Below are positions 22,812 to 34,896 of a stretch of DNA of 64,000 nucleotides, one piece after another. Numbering within the stretch: the first letter of the stretch is position 1; the number at the start of each line of letters is the position of its first letter. Source of the stretch: Paratinospora sagittata (Eukaryota; Streptophyta; Magnoliopsida; Ranunculales; Menispermaceae). The DNA is taken from assembly GCA_035771175.1 (NCBI GenBank), contig CM069600.1, positions 8,331,729 through 8,395,728 of the forward strand, read 5' to 3'. Made by a program: the position numbers and the translations under genes. The notes under the pieces are model-generated. The model ran no database searches, had not been told where the DNA came from, and was given only the letters and a program-made list of their open reading frames with translations.

Positions 22812-23913
22812 GTGTGCATTGCTGATTGTGCAACAACACATACTATCTTTCGAGATAAAAGATATTATTTGAACCTGCAATTAGCTAAAGCCAATGTGAA
22901 TACAATATCAGGCACTGCAAATATGATTGATGGCTCTAGAAGAGCAAGTATAATGTTGTCGAGTGGAACAACATTAAATATTGATGATGCCTTATATTCT
23001 TCTGAATCAAGAAGAAATTTGTTCAGTTTTATGGATATCCGTAGAAATGGATATCATATTGAGACTATGAATGAAGGCAATGAAGAATATTTATATATTA
23101 CTTCAATTTCTAGAGGAAATAAGAAAATATTAGAAAAACTCTGAGCTTTATCATCTGAATTATATTTTTCAACAATAAGGCAAGTAAAAATAAATGTTGC
23201 CATAAGCAAAAAATTATGTGATCCAAAAATTTATAATTTGGCATGATAGGTCATCCAGGATCCTCAATGATGAGGCGAATAATAGAAAATTTGCATGAGC
23301 ATCCACTAAAGAATCAAAGGGTTCTTTTGCTAGATGAATATAATTGTGTCGCTTGCTTACAAGGTAAATTAATTGTTAAACCATCTCTAAGTAAGCTCGT
23401 TGTTGAATCCCCCACTTTTCTAGAGCGAATTCAATGGGATATATGTGAACCTATTCATCCACCTTGTGAACCATTTCGTTATTTTATGGTCTTGATTGAT
23501 GCATCGACTAGATAGTCACAAGTTTGCTTACTTTCGACCCGAAATGTTGCCTTTGCTAGACTTCTTGCACAAATAATTCGATTAAGCGCTCAATTCACAG
23601 ATAATCCGATTAAGACAATTCATCTTGATAATGCCTGTGAATTTTCATTCCAAACTTTTATTTATTATTGCATGTCAGTTGGGATTGATATTGAGTATTT
23701 AGTTCTTCATACTCATACTCAAAATAGTTTGGCTGAATCTTTGATTAAGCGTATTCAGTTGATTACTCGACCCTTACTAATGAGAACGAAGTTACCAACT
23801 TCTGCTTGGGGACATGTTGTTCTTCATGCGATGACTTTAATTCGCATTCGACCTACTGCTTATCATGAGCATTCTCCTTTACAGCTTGTATTAGGTCAAC
23901 AACCAAATATTTC
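22812..23913 (+). pseudogene. copia A protease and first half of integrase
   Basis: The protease motif appears as DCATTHTIF. It is followed by the GAG-pre-integrase region (HPGSSMMRRI), the zinc-finger pair CVAC and the integrase core: D in QWDICEPI, D in IHLDNACEF and E in LAESLIKRIQ. An in-frame TAG lies at 23512-23514, and frame shifts occur near 23145-23240. At 23913 the reading is cut by the gypsy insertion and resumes, in frame, just after 31909. Between gag and protease (22600-22811) the frame is broken and T-rich, with a (TA)n run at about 22710-22731. Confidence 0.88.
23909..23913. other. Target-site duplication ATTTC, left copy
   Basis: ATTTC at 23909-23913 is repeated at 31910-31914 on the other side of the gypsy element. 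Removing the element and one copy joins the copia integrase frame. Confidence 0.92.
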
Positions 23914-25990
23914 TGTAACATCCCGTAATTTTAATTAAATACATACGATAAATTATACGTATATCGAGATGTATGATACGCGTATATACATGCGTGTAGG
24001 ATCTACGCGTGTATGAAATACATACTATATGTAAGGAATATGAGCAAATAAATAAAATTATTAAATAAAGAATATAAGTTTTATTAGTGGAATGAGTTGG
24101 TTAATTAGATATGTGAATTAGAGTTGAATTAAATTGATTAATAGATGGGAAAGTTGGTTTGTTAACTTGCATGAGGAGCATGGGATAAAATGAGAAGTTG
24201 GTTTGTTAACTTGCATGAGGAGCATGAAATCATTTGGATATATATATCTAAATAAATAAATAAAAATAAATAAAATAAAAATATAAAAATATAAAAATAT
24301 CATTCTAGTTGCTTCCAACGAGTGGCAACTAGAATAATATAAAAACAAAAGTAATAAAAAAAAGGAAGAATAAAGAAGAGAGATGATATGAGTTGCAGCA
24401 ACAAAAAAAAAACAAGAGAAGCTGCAGAGAGAAGAACGAGAGAAACAGAGAGAAGAACGAGAAGAAGAAAAAGAGAAAACGCGGGATTCGCGCCAAATTC
24501 GACGTGCCGGTAAGCTATTTTTGCTATTTTTCATCGTAAAATTACTATCTAAGCTAGATGTAACGATTCTAGCGGACTAATTTTAGCTATGGGAGCCGTT
24601 TTGCGGCGTTTTGACAAATTGGAGTTTTGACCGAACGTGAATAGAAAATCCGCTAGAAAGGTAGAAAAACGTTCCATGTACTGTTGGGACCCCGAATATG
24701 TGGTTAGATTCAATTTTATGATTTTTGGAGACCATTTGACAATTTTAATACAATTTACATCTTTCGGATGAATAGTGAATAGTAAAAGTGAATAATGAAT
24801 AGTGAATAGTAATAGTGAATAGTGAATAGTAAAAAATGAATAGTACTATAAATAGTGATTTGATAGTTTAGTAGCTACGGATATGGTAAATGATGATTCT
24901 CATGATACTCTATGGGTAATTTCAGTGTTTAATTTGAGGCTTAAGGGTTGAGAAAGCAATGACGTTTATTGTTGCTCGATTTTAGAGGTTGGCTTAGAAA
25001 CCCTGTGTAACCACTGTGAGTATAGTTTCTTTGATTTGGTTCTTGTATGACATTATATATATACAAAATGTTTGATTGTATGCATGGTATATTTATATAT
25101 ACATTGAGTTTTATGGATCATGCAAACTGATTTTAACAATTGGAGTTTGTAATGATGAGGTTTTGCGAATCCTCATTGTCATTTCGTTAGGAATTAGACC
25201 CGGATGAGGTTTTGCGAGTCCTCATTGTCAGTAGGTCTGTCCTAACAAGGGTTGCGATCCTTGAAATGATTGTGAATTGGGTGATAAGAAGCTGTGTCTA
25301 CCTTGTACGGCCATACAAGGGTTAGACCCGCTCTCTTGCCTTGCGGAGGAGGGAGATTGTGCATTATGTTATTAAAATTTTATGCAATTTATGTTGTTGA
25401 CATGTATGATATATTCGTTGAATGATGCATGTGTTGAATAAGTGTTTGAAATGATTTTAAATGTCATATTTTTCTAAATGTATATAATTGTCATCTCAAG
25501 AACTATATTCACTGAGCTGTTGTTTGCTCACCCCATTTCCTCCAATATTTCAGGTATTGAGTCGAAGGGAAAAGGAAAAAATCCGTGAGTGATAATCACG
25601 TGAACCTTCGTCTGGTACGTGTACGAATGCTTGGAGGAAATAGGTTATATTTTTGTTATTTTGATATGTATAATTATCACATACTATAAATATACTATCA
25701 CTTAGATGGGTTGTGTGATAATCTTATATAATGCTGGGGATGATGAAATGTATTTATCAGTTGGGAATTTAATTTGTGGAATGAATGAAATGAATGTGAG
25801 TGGAATGATCATCTATATAGTTAGTTGATTGGATTTGATTTGTGGTATAAAAAAAAGAATCTGTAAGTTTGGGATGAATTGTGAGAGTACGTGAAGGCTT
25901 ACAGTGTATTATATATTGTATACGGGTATGTACAGTGTATAGTACATTGTGCCGGTCATGACGTCAGCCTACGTTAGGGGCGTCGTGACA
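23914..25990 (+). repeat. 5' LTR of the gypsy element
   Basis: 2077 bp, TGTAACATCCCG to CGTGACA. It holds a TGAATAG heptamer array (about 24770-24847), a doubled GATGAGGTTTTGCGA block near 25154-25230, and the ATTCACTGAGCT segment shared with the older LTR at 5.6-6.3 kb. Confidence 0.93.
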
Positions 25991-25994
25991 ATAT

Positions 25995-26007
25995 TGGTAT
26001 CAGAGCC
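25995..26007 (+). promoter_or_regulatory. Primer-binding site, initiator tRNA(Met) type
   Basis: TGGTATCAGAGCC, four bases after the LTR end. It matches the 3' end of plant initiator tRNA(Met), which primes minus-strand cDNA synthesis. Confidence 0.93.
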
Positions 26008-26179
26008 ACGTTTAGGATTAAAAGCCTAAAAGATTAAAAGCTTTTGTATCTTATGTTTGTTTTATGAGTTTATGTACGGGTAAATTATGTATCTATAAAG
26101 ATTGAGTAATCGGATTGTCTGACTTATATGCTCCTTTATCTCTGTGAATGGCAGATTGAAAGGAAAGCATCAAGCAATC

Positions 26180-27050
26180 ATGGATCCACAAGAAGAAAGG
26201 TTAAAGAAACTGGAAGAAATGATGATAGCTCAGCAGAGACAAAATGCTGAGATGATGCGTATGATAACACGTCTTCAGGATAATTTACAGGGGCCTCCAG
26301 CACCTGTAGTACCCGAGGTTGGCGCCTGTAGTGCGGGTGCGTCTGCCGAGCGACCTGTGCCAGTGCAGGAGACAGTAGAGCCTCACGATGATATAGAAGA
26401 GACTCGCAGATATGAAGATGTGATGAAAGCATTTAAGAGACGAGAACCACCTCTATTTGATGGCAGTCTAGAGTTAGAGGTTGCTGAGGATTGGCTTCTA
26501 CGGATAGAAGCTATATTTGAGGATATGCATGTACAGGATAAGGACAAGATTAGACTTGCTCGATTTAAATTTTCGAGTAAGGTTGAGAGATGGTGGCAGA
26601 CAATAGGCCGAGCTCAAAGACCCATAGATACTTGGGATAAGTTTAAAGAAGTATTCTACAAGACTTACTATCCCCCGTCTGAGGTTGATAAAAGGCATAA
26701 GCAATTTATAGAATTACAGCAAGGGAACATGTCTGTGAGAGAATATGAATATGAGTTCAATAGGCTAGCCTTGTTTGCCCCTGAGATGGTACAAACAGAT
26801 CTGATGCGAATGAAGAGGCTCAGGGAAGGATTTACGGACCCAATCCAGTAAGGTTTAGCTCTTGCTGGTGTTCAGACCTATGATCAGGCAGTGCAACAGG
26901 CACTGGATTATGAGACAGTCGAGATGAAAAATAGGCCACCACGGGCAACGCCCACATCACAGCCAAGTATAGAGCAGCAAGTACCTTATCAAAGTCCGAG
27001 AAAGCAGAGATGGGACAGAAAATGGTGGGGTGAACAGAAAAAAGACAAAG
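26180..27050 (+). pseudogene. gypsy gag (broken)
   Basis: From the ATG at 26180 (MDPQEERLKKLEEMM) the frame includes the retrotransposon gag domain (FDGSLELEVAEDWLLRIE ... KFKEVFYKTYYPP ... FNRLALFAPEM). A TAA at 26849-26851 interrupts it, and the frame continues (GVQTYDQAVQQALDYETVEM) to a frameshift near 27030-27056. The rest of gag, with the zinc knuckle, lies in the next frame. Confidence 0.88.
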
Positions 27051-28484
27051 ATAGTTGAGAGGCCTACTGCTATGGAGATTCCAGTTACTCCTCCAGCAGC
27101 AACGCTACCACCACCGGCAGGCAGAATATCACAGTCGGTTACGAGGCCACCGACACAGGGATCGTCGGTTCGGGCACCATGGCCGCATAGGGGACCAGAC
27201 AGTCAGAGTGGTTGGCGTTCCATGCCAGGCACTGCGTTGCAGACAGCTTCATCTGCATATCGTCCTCTTTTCACATGCTTTCGATGTGGGAACAAGGGAC
27301 ATAAAGCGTACCAGTGTCCTTTGCAGTCAGCCCCGCGGACTCCAACAAACCCATCTGCTACTGTTCCTATTTCCACGCCTGTCAGAGAGCAAGCCAGGGC
27401 TGTTACAGAGCCAGATCCAGAGGCGAACAAGAATTTGGTGGAAGGTATGCTTTCTATTTGCGACACTATGATGTATGTGTTAATTGATGCTGGATCCACC
27501 TTGTCATTTATTGCTGGCCACATGGTAGATAGGTTGCATTTAACTCCTGTTAGGATTAGCACACCGTTGGTTCTGAGTACTGCAGCAGGAGACCGAATCT
27601 ACCCAAATATGTTGTGTGAAAAGTGTGTGGTCAAATATGCGGATCATGAAATGATTGTGAATCTTAGGGTTTTAGAATTCCTGGAATTCGATGCTATACT
27701 GGGTATGGATTGGTTGGCTGCCTATCATGCCCATGTGGACTGCTTTGAGAAGAAAGTAGTCTTTCAAATACCAGGACAACCCGCATTTATTTATAGTGGC
27801 AAGACGTCTTTCAACTCTCCCACTCGAGGCAGGATGGCCACTAATGCAGATATAGGGATGTTGGCTAGTATAAAGCCAGTAAATGAAAAGGACTTAGGCG
27901 TTCAGATAGCAGATATTCCTATAGTATGTGAGTACCCAGATGTTTTTCCAGAGGATTTACCAGGATTACCACCAGTACGGGAAATTGATTTTATTATTGA
28001 ACTGATACCTGCTACAAAGCCTATTTCAATTCCACCCTATCGAATGGCGCCAAAAGAGTTACAGGAACTCAAGGTGCAATTAGAGGAGTTGATGGCAAAA
28101 GGGTTTATCACCCCGAGTATGTCACCATGGGGCGCGCCTGTCCTGTTTGTGAAGAAGAAGGATGGCAGCTTGAGGTTATGCATTGATTATAGATAGCTGA
28201 ACAGGGCGACAGTGAAAAATAAGTATCCTTTACCCCGTATCGATGATTTATTCGATCAGTTGAATGGTGCTAAATTGTTCTCTAAAATTGATTTAAGATC
28301 AGGATACCATCAGCTAAGAATACGGGAAGAGGATGTACCAAAGACTGCGTTTAGAACACGGTATGGTCACTATGAGTTTCTTGTTATGCCCTTTGGACTA
28401 ACCAATGCCCCAGCCATGTTTATGGATTTGATGCAAAGGGTATTCAGACCATATCTGGATCAGTTCATTATTGTGTTTATAGAT
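27030..28484 (+). pseudogene. gypsy gag end, protease and first part of reverse transcriptase
   Basis: It contains the knuckle [14 protein letters not shown] (27279-27320), the protease with [13 protein letters not shown] (normally DSG or DTG at this place), the linker LGMDWL, and RT blocks [38 protein letters not shown] and [14 protein letters not shown] at 28194-28196 sits where Gln is usual after CIDYR. The reading reaches VFID and then jumps straight to integrase sequence, so the rest of the catalytic D-D motif, the thumb and RNase H are lost. Confidence 0.9.
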
Positions 28485-29810
28485 GGGAGATTATGGGTAC
28501 CCGTGGATAGGGCATTGAGGGCTGAGTTATTAGAAAAAGCACACAGATCTCAGTATACCATTCACCCAGGGTCTACAAAAATGTATCATGATATGAAGAG
28601 AACAATATGGTGGCATGGGATGAAGAAAGATATAGCTGAGTATGTGCGAAATTGTGAGGTGTGTCAGCAAGTGAAAGCTGAACATCAGAGACCAGGAGGT
28701 CAGATGCAACCATTATCTATTCCAGAATGGAAATGGGAGCATATCACGATGGACTTTATCACAGGACTGCCCAGATCTCAGGGTAGATTTGACGCCATCT
28801 GGGTAATAGTTGACAGATTAACTAAATCTGCACACTTTCTTCCAATGAGCACTAAAGACTCGATTGATAGACTGAGCAGATTGTATGTGCGGGAGATTGT
28901 CAGGTTGCATGGTATACCTGTTTCTATTGTGTCGGATAGAGATCCGCGGTTCACATCGAGCTTTTGGCAGGCTATGCAGGCCTGATTTGGTACTCATCTC
29001 CGTTTTAGTACAACATTTCATCCTCAGACTGATGGCCAGACTGAGAGGGTGATTCAGATGCTGGAAGACATGCTCAGATCGTGTATTTTAGAGTTTGGTG
29101 GGACTTGGAGTGAAAGTTTACCATTGTGTGAGTTTGCTTATAATAACAGCTATCAGGCCAGTATTGGCATGGCACCTTATGAAGCTTTGTATGGTAGGCC
29201 GTGCAAATCTCCGACTTGTTGGTATGAGGTTGGAGAATCACAGTTGTTGGGACCGAAAGTTGTTATTGATCACACTGAGAAGGTTAAACAGATCAGACAG
29301 AGACTGAAAGCTGCCCAAGACCGACAGAAGAGTTATTTTGATAACCGCCACAGACCGTTAGAGTTTGCAGTAGATGACCTCGTGTTGCTTAAAGTCTCGC
29401 CACGGAAAGGTCAGATGCGGTTTGGGGTGAAAGGAAAATTATCTCCTCGCTTTATTGGACCATTTAAAATCACAGAGAGGATTGGTCCATTAGCATACCG
29501 GATTGTTTTGCCTCCTCAGTTAGTCGGTGTTCATGATGTGTTTCATATTTCTATGTTGAGAAAATATCATTCAGACCCGACGAAGTATCCACCCTCGACG
29601 CATCTTTTAGATGTAACACAGTTACAAGTTGGGGAGGATGCTACATATGAAGAGAAGCCCATTCAGATTCTTGATAGGAAGGTTCAACAATTGCGAAATA
29701 AAGCAATTCCTTTGGTCAGAGTCAAACGACAGTTTCATGATAATGAGGAGCAGACTTGGGAACGCGAGGACTGGATGAGGGAGACATTTTCTGATCTCTT
29801 TACCACTTGA
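28485..29810 (+). pseudogene. gypsy integrase and C-terminal (chromo-like) region
   Basis: It begins [15 protein letters not shown]. The HHCC zinc finger is present ([19 protein letters not shown] ... CEVCQQ), as are the catalytic Asp in TMDFITGLP, Asp in SDRDPRFTS and Glu in TDGQTERVIQ. A TGA at 28983-28985 breaks it between the two last motifs. The GPFKITERIGPLAYRI module and a chromo-like tail follow to the stop near 29808. Apart from that stop, the domain looks well preserved. Confidence 0.9.
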
Positions 29811-29868
29811 GGTATATTTCTCCTTATCGGTTAAATTTTGAGGACGAAATTCTTTAAGTTGGGGAGAT

Positions 29869-30722
29869 TGTAACATCCCGTAATTTTAATTAAATACATA
29901 CGATAAATTATACGTATATCGAGATGTATGATACGCGTATATACATGCGTGTAGGATATACGCGTGTATGAAATACATACTATATGTAAGGAATATGAGC
30001 AAATAAATAAAATTATTAAATAAAGAATATAAGTTTTATTAGTGGAATGAGTTGGTTAATTAGATATGTGAATTAGAGTTGAATTAAATTGATTAATAGA
30101 TGGGAAAGTTGGTTTGTTAACTTGCATGAGGAGCATGGGATAAAATGAGAAGTTGGTTTGTTAACTTGCATGAGGAGCATGAAATCATTTGGATATATAT
30201 ATCTAAATAAATAAATAAAAATAAATAAAATAAAAAATAAAAATATAAAAATATCATTCTAGTTGCTTCCAACGTGTGGCAACTAGAATAATATAAAAAT
30301 AAAAGTAATAAAAAAAGGAAGAATAAAGAAGAGAGATGATATGAGTTGCAGCAACCAAAAAAAAAATAAGAAAAGCTGCAGAGAGAAGAACGAGAGAAAC
30401 AGAGAGAAGAACGAGAAGAAGAAAAAGAGAAAACGCGGGATTCGCGCCAAATTCGACGTGCCGGTAAGCTATTTTTGCTATTTTTCATCGTAAAATTACT
30501 ATCTAAGCTAGATGTAACGATTCTAGCGGACTAATTTTAGCTATGGGAGCCGTTTTGCGGCGTTTTGACAAATTGGAGTTTTGACCGAATGGGAATAGAA
30601 AATCCGCTAGAAAGGTAGAAAAACGTTCCCTGGACTGTTGGGACCCCGAATATGTGGTTAGATTCAATTTTATGATTTTTGGAGACCATTTGACAATTTT
30701 AATACAATTTACATCTTTCGGA

Positions 30723-30765
<43 letters not shown>

Positions 30766-31909
30766 AAAAAATGAATAGTACTATAAATAGTGATTTGATA
30801 GTTTAGTAGCTACGGATATGGTAAATGATGATTCTCATGATACTCTATGGGTAATTTCAGTGTTTAATTTGAGGCTTAAGGGTTGAGGAAGCAATGACGT
30901 TTATTGTTGCTCGATTTTAGAGGTTGGCTTAGAAACCCTGTGTAACCACTGTGAGTATAGTTTCTTTGATTTGGTTCTTGTATGACATTATATATATACA
31001 AAATGTTTGATTGTATGCATGGTATATTTATATATACATTGAGTTTTATGGATCATGCAAACTGATTTTAACAATTGGAGTTTGTAATGATGAGGTTTTG
31101 CGAATCCTCATTGTCATTTCGTTAGGAATTAGACCCGGATGAGGTTTTGCGAGTCCTCATTGTCAGTAGGTTTGTCCTAACAAGGGTTGCGATCCTTGAA
31201 ATGATTGTGAATTGGGTGATAAGAAGCTGTGTCTACCTTGTACGGCCATACAAGGGTTAGACCCGCTCTCTTGCCTTGCGAAGGAGGGAGATTGTGCATT
31301 ATGTTATTAAAATTTTATGCAATTTATGTTGTTGACATGTATGATATATTCGTTGAATGATGCATGTGTTGAATAAGTGTTTGAAATGATTTTAAATGTC
31401 ATATTTTTCTAAATGTATATAATTGTCATCTCAAGAACTATATTCACTGAGCTGTTGTTTGCTCACCCCATTTCCTCCAATATTTTAGGTATTGAGTCGA
31501 AGGGAAAAGGAAAAACCCGTGAGTGATAATCACGTGAACCTTCGTCTGGTACGTGTACGAATGCTTGGAGGAAATAGGTTATATTTTTGTTATTTTGATA
31601 TGTATAATTATCACATACTATAAATATACTATCACTTAGATGGGTTGTGTGATAATCTTATATAATGCTGGGGATGATGAAATGTATTTATCAGTTGGGA
31701 ATTTAATTTGTGGAATGAATGAAATGAATGTGAGTGGAATGATCATCTATATAGTTAGTTGATTGGATTTGATTTGTGGTATAAAAAAAAGAATCTGTAA
31801 GTTTGGGATGAATTGTGAGAGTACGTGAAGGCTTACAGTGTATTGTATACTGTATACGGGTATGTACAGTGTCTAGTACATTGTGCCGGTCATGACGTCA
31901 GCGGCGTCA
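29869..31909 (+). repeat. 3' LTR of the gypsy element
   Basis: 2041 bp, nearly identical to the 5' LTR. It has a different count of TGAATAG units (30721-30770). Near its right end, after CATGACGTCAGC, about 15 bases present in the 5' LTR are missing, although the final CA and the ATTTC duplication are intact. Confidence 0.93.
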
Positions 31910-32590
31910 ATTTCACACTTAAAAACTTTTGGTTGTGCAGTATATGTCCCCATAGCACCCACTCATAGAACTGAAATGGGTCCTCAACGAAGACTTGGAA
32001 TTTATGTTGGTTTTAATTCTCCATCTATTATACGATGCCTTGAACCTTTAACGGGTGATGTTTTTACCGCCCGCTTTGCATATTGTCAATTTGATGATGC
32101 AATTTTCCCACAATTAGGGGAGACAAAAGCCAAATTCAGAAGAATGACGTAAAATTGCTTGGAATGCATCAACTTTATCTCATTATGATCCACGCACAAA
32201 TCAATGTGAACTAGAGGTTCAAAAGATTATTCATTTGCAAAGAATTGCAAATGAATTACGTGATGCATTTACTGATATAAAGAAAGTGACGAAATCACAT
32301 ATACCATCTGCAAATGTTCCAGCAAGGGTTGATGTCCCTGAAGGGAAAACTATTAATTCAATGACACACGAATCAATAAAACGCTTGAAGCGTGGAAGGC
32401 CTGTTGGCTCAAAAGATACAATTCCTCGAAAGAGGAAAAAACAAGTAAATGAACAGAGATATACTCCTGGAGTAGTACTACATGAACAAGTATCCGTTGA
32501 AAAAGATCAATCAAAGGAAGAAATACCCTTTGAAAATGATATGGAACGATTGCCCCTCTGGACAAAATGTCTGAAAATGAAGAGATCTCA
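31910..32590 (+). pseudogene. copia A, end of integrase and linker region
   Basis: Reading resumes with LKTFGCAVYVPIAP and GPQRRLGIYVGF, the conserved C-terminal integrase block of copia elements, to a stop at 32150-32152. A second frame (32235-32594) gives the hydrophilic linker with KRLKRGRPVGSKD, typical of the pol linker before RT. Confidence 0.85.
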
Positions 32591-34291
32591 ATAAGTTATG
32601 TATATACATGAAAGACATGAGATCAAAATAATATTGTTCCAGACAATATATTTGCATTCAATGTATCTTCTGATGTTTATAATGATGATGATCCTGAACC
32701 ACTAACTGTGGATGAATGCCGACAAACAAATGATTGACAAAAGTGAAAAGAGGCAATTGAAATAGAACTAAACTCGTTGAGAAAACAATAAGTATTGGGA
32801 CCAATTGTTCAAACACCGAATAGTGTAAAGCTTGTTGGTTTTAAATGGGTATTTGTGCGAAAGAAAAATGAGAAAAATGAGATTACAAGATATAAAACAC
32901 GACTTGTAGCTCAAGGTTTTTCACAAAGACCTGGTATTGACTATGAGGAAACCTATTCTCCTGTTATTGACGCAATTACATTTCGTTTCTTAATCAGTCT
33001 AGCAGTCTCAGAATGACTTGAAATGCATCTAATGGATGTTGTTACTGCATATTTGTTTGGGTCTATTGATAGTGATGTATATATGAAAATCCCTGAAGGA
33101 TTTAAAAAGCCTGAAGAGAATAAGGCAAAACCTCGTAGTATGCATTCAACAAAAATACAACGGGCTTTATATGGACTAAAGCAATCTGGTTGCATGTGGT
33201 ACAATCACCTCAGTGAATATCTACTGAAGGAAGGTTATGTGAATAATGAAATTTGCCCATGTGTTTTTATCAAGAAATCATCAACTGGGTTTGTGATTGT
33301 TGTTGTATATGTTGATGACTTAAATATTGTGGGAACTCATGAAGAAATTGAAAAAACATCTAATTACTTGAAAAAGGAGTTTGAGATGAAAAATCTTGGA
33401 AAAATAAAGTTTTGTCTCAGTCTACAATTTGAGAGTTTTCCAAATGGAGTTCTTGTCCATCCGTCAAATTATATTGAAAAAAATTTAAAGCGATTTCATA
33501 TGGACAAGTCACGTCTATTAAGTTCCCCAGTGGTTGTTAGGTCGCTTGAAGTGGATAAAGACCCTTTTCGCCCTCATGATAATGATGAAGAGCTTCTCGG
33601 TCTTGAAGTACCATATCTTAGTGCTATAGGTGCACTTATGTATCTAGCAAATTGTATCAGATTGGATATCGCTTTCTCTATTAATTTACTTGCTAGATAT
33701 AGTTTTACACCAACCCGAAGACATTGGAATCACGTTAAACATATATTACGGTATATTCGAGGAACAAGTGATATGAATATATTTTACTTGAGAAAGGCAA
33801 AATCAAATTTGCTTGGATATACGAATGCTGGATTCTTATCAGATCCTCACAAAGCCAGGTCACAAAAAAGATATATTTTTACTTATGATGACTCTGCTAT
33901 ATCATGGCAATCCATGAAGCAAACAATGGTTGCTACTTCCCCAAATCACTCAGAGATTCTTGCAATTCACGAAGCCAATCGTGAATGTGTATGGTTGAGA
34001 TCTATGATCCAGCACATTCAAGGATCATGTGGATTATCTTCTATCAAAGATTGTCCTGCAACATTATATGAAGATAATACCGCATGCATTGCACAGTTAA
34101 GAGAAAGTTATATCAAGGGTGACAGAACCAAACATATTTCACCCAAATTCTTTTTAACACATGAGCTTGAGAATAATGGTGAAATTAATGTCCAACAAAT
34201 AAGATCGAGTGAGAATCTTGCAGACTTGTTTACAAAAGCTTTGCCGACCACAACATTCAAGAAACTTCCATATAATATTGGGATGCGTTGA
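32591..34291 (+). pseudogene. copia A reverse transcriptase and RNase H
   Basis: RT starts near 32795 (LVGFKWVFVRKKNEK, LVAQGFSQRPGIDYEETYSPV), with a TGA at 33014-33016 followed by the long frame 33023-34291. The catalytic box is intact as VVYVDDLNIVG, and ALYGLKQSG precedes it. RNase H follows with GYTNAGFLSDPHKARS (the usual first Asp is Asn here), SEILAIHEA, YEDNTACI and DLFTKALP. Only the premature stop and the Asp-to-Asn change are obvious lesions in this half. Confidence 0.92.
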
Positions 34292-34569
34292 CTCAAGGAT
34301 ATTTCAAGCAAAGCAACATAAGAAAGTTCACACATATCATAATAAAGGGGAGAATTAAAAGAGGAGTTATTCTTTTAGGACTATACTCTTTTTCTCTTAG
34401 CTATAGTTTCGGCCCAATGAGTTTTTCTAGCAAGGTTTTTAATGAGGTAGTCCTAAATAATATAAGACTCCTTGAGAATTATATTCTTTTTTCTTTACTA
34501 GTTTTTTTTTTTCCACAGGGTTTTATCTAGTGAGGTGTTAACGAGGCATATTCTCATGTATGGAGGGTA

Positions 34570-34582
34570 TTCAAAGGGGGAG
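34570..34582 (+). promoter_or_regulatory. Polypurine tract of copia A
   Basis: CAAAGGGGGAG directly before the 3' LTR, the expected plus-strand primer. Confidence 0.8.
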
Positions 34583-34891
34583 TATTATAAATGTGTTAAA
34601 TGCCCATCTTATAATCTCCAATTTCAATGCTTGTAACCCCTATATTTTAAATCTCATAACTCCCAAATTTATGAGATTATTTGATTGCTCTTAATTGTAT
34701 TAAATATATTGTGTAAATGAGTGTTATAACCCCCTATACCAAAAAATCTATATAAAGGGGTCTTGTATCTCAATGTAATCATCAACAAAGAGTACAAGTT
34801 TTCTCATATCTACAAACTCTTCTCTCTAGATTCTCTAGCTTTAGTTTAGTTTAATAGTTATTTTATTTTAGTTTTCCTTTATTTTATAACA
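34583..34891 (+). repeat. 3' LTR of copia A
   Basis: 309 bp. It begins TATTATAAATG (TG changed to TA) and ends TTATAACA. About 93-94% identical to the 5' LTR by hand alignment, clearly more diverged than the nested gypsy LTR pair. Confidence 0.92.
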
Positions 34892-34896
34892 ACATT

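Larger units (their letters stand above)
23914..31909 (+). mobile_element. Ty3/gypsy LTR retrotransposon (chromovirus-like), internally deleted, nested in copia A
   Basis: It has LTRs of about 2.08 and 2.04 kb, starting TGTAACATCCCG and ending in CA, and the ATTTC target duplication. The primer-binding site TGGTATCAGAGCC lies at 25995 and a polypurine stretch TTGGGGAGAT sits before the 3' LTR. The internal part is only 3.9 kb because RT is cut after its FID motif and joined directly to integrase. LTRs differ at roughly 20 places in 2 kb by eye (about 99% identical), so the insertion is young. The C-terminal pol sequence (VKRQF...EQTWEREDWM) is the type seen in chromodomain-bearing Tekay/Del-like elements. 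That lineage call is inference. Confidence 0.93.
20446..34891 (+). mobile_element. Ty1/copia LTR retrotransposon A, interrupted by a gypsy element
   Basis: The two LTRs of about 308 bp share TG (or TA)...CA ends, with flanks GCATT (20441-20445) and ACATT (34892-34896), a 5-bp target duplication with one change. Internal order is gag, protease, integrase, RT, RNase H, which is the copia order. Without the nested 8.0-kb element it would be about 6.4 kb, a normal copia size. My hand alignment of the LTRs gives about 20 substitutions and one indel in 308 bp. Nonsense codons occur in gag, integrase and RT, so it is non-functional. Confidence 0.93.

Noticed and set aside
24118..24534. Minus-strand frame of 138 codons, also present at 30117-30488
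   Set aside because: It is antisense to the gypsy LTR and appears in both LTRs because they are copies. It is Ser/Phe-rich low complexity.
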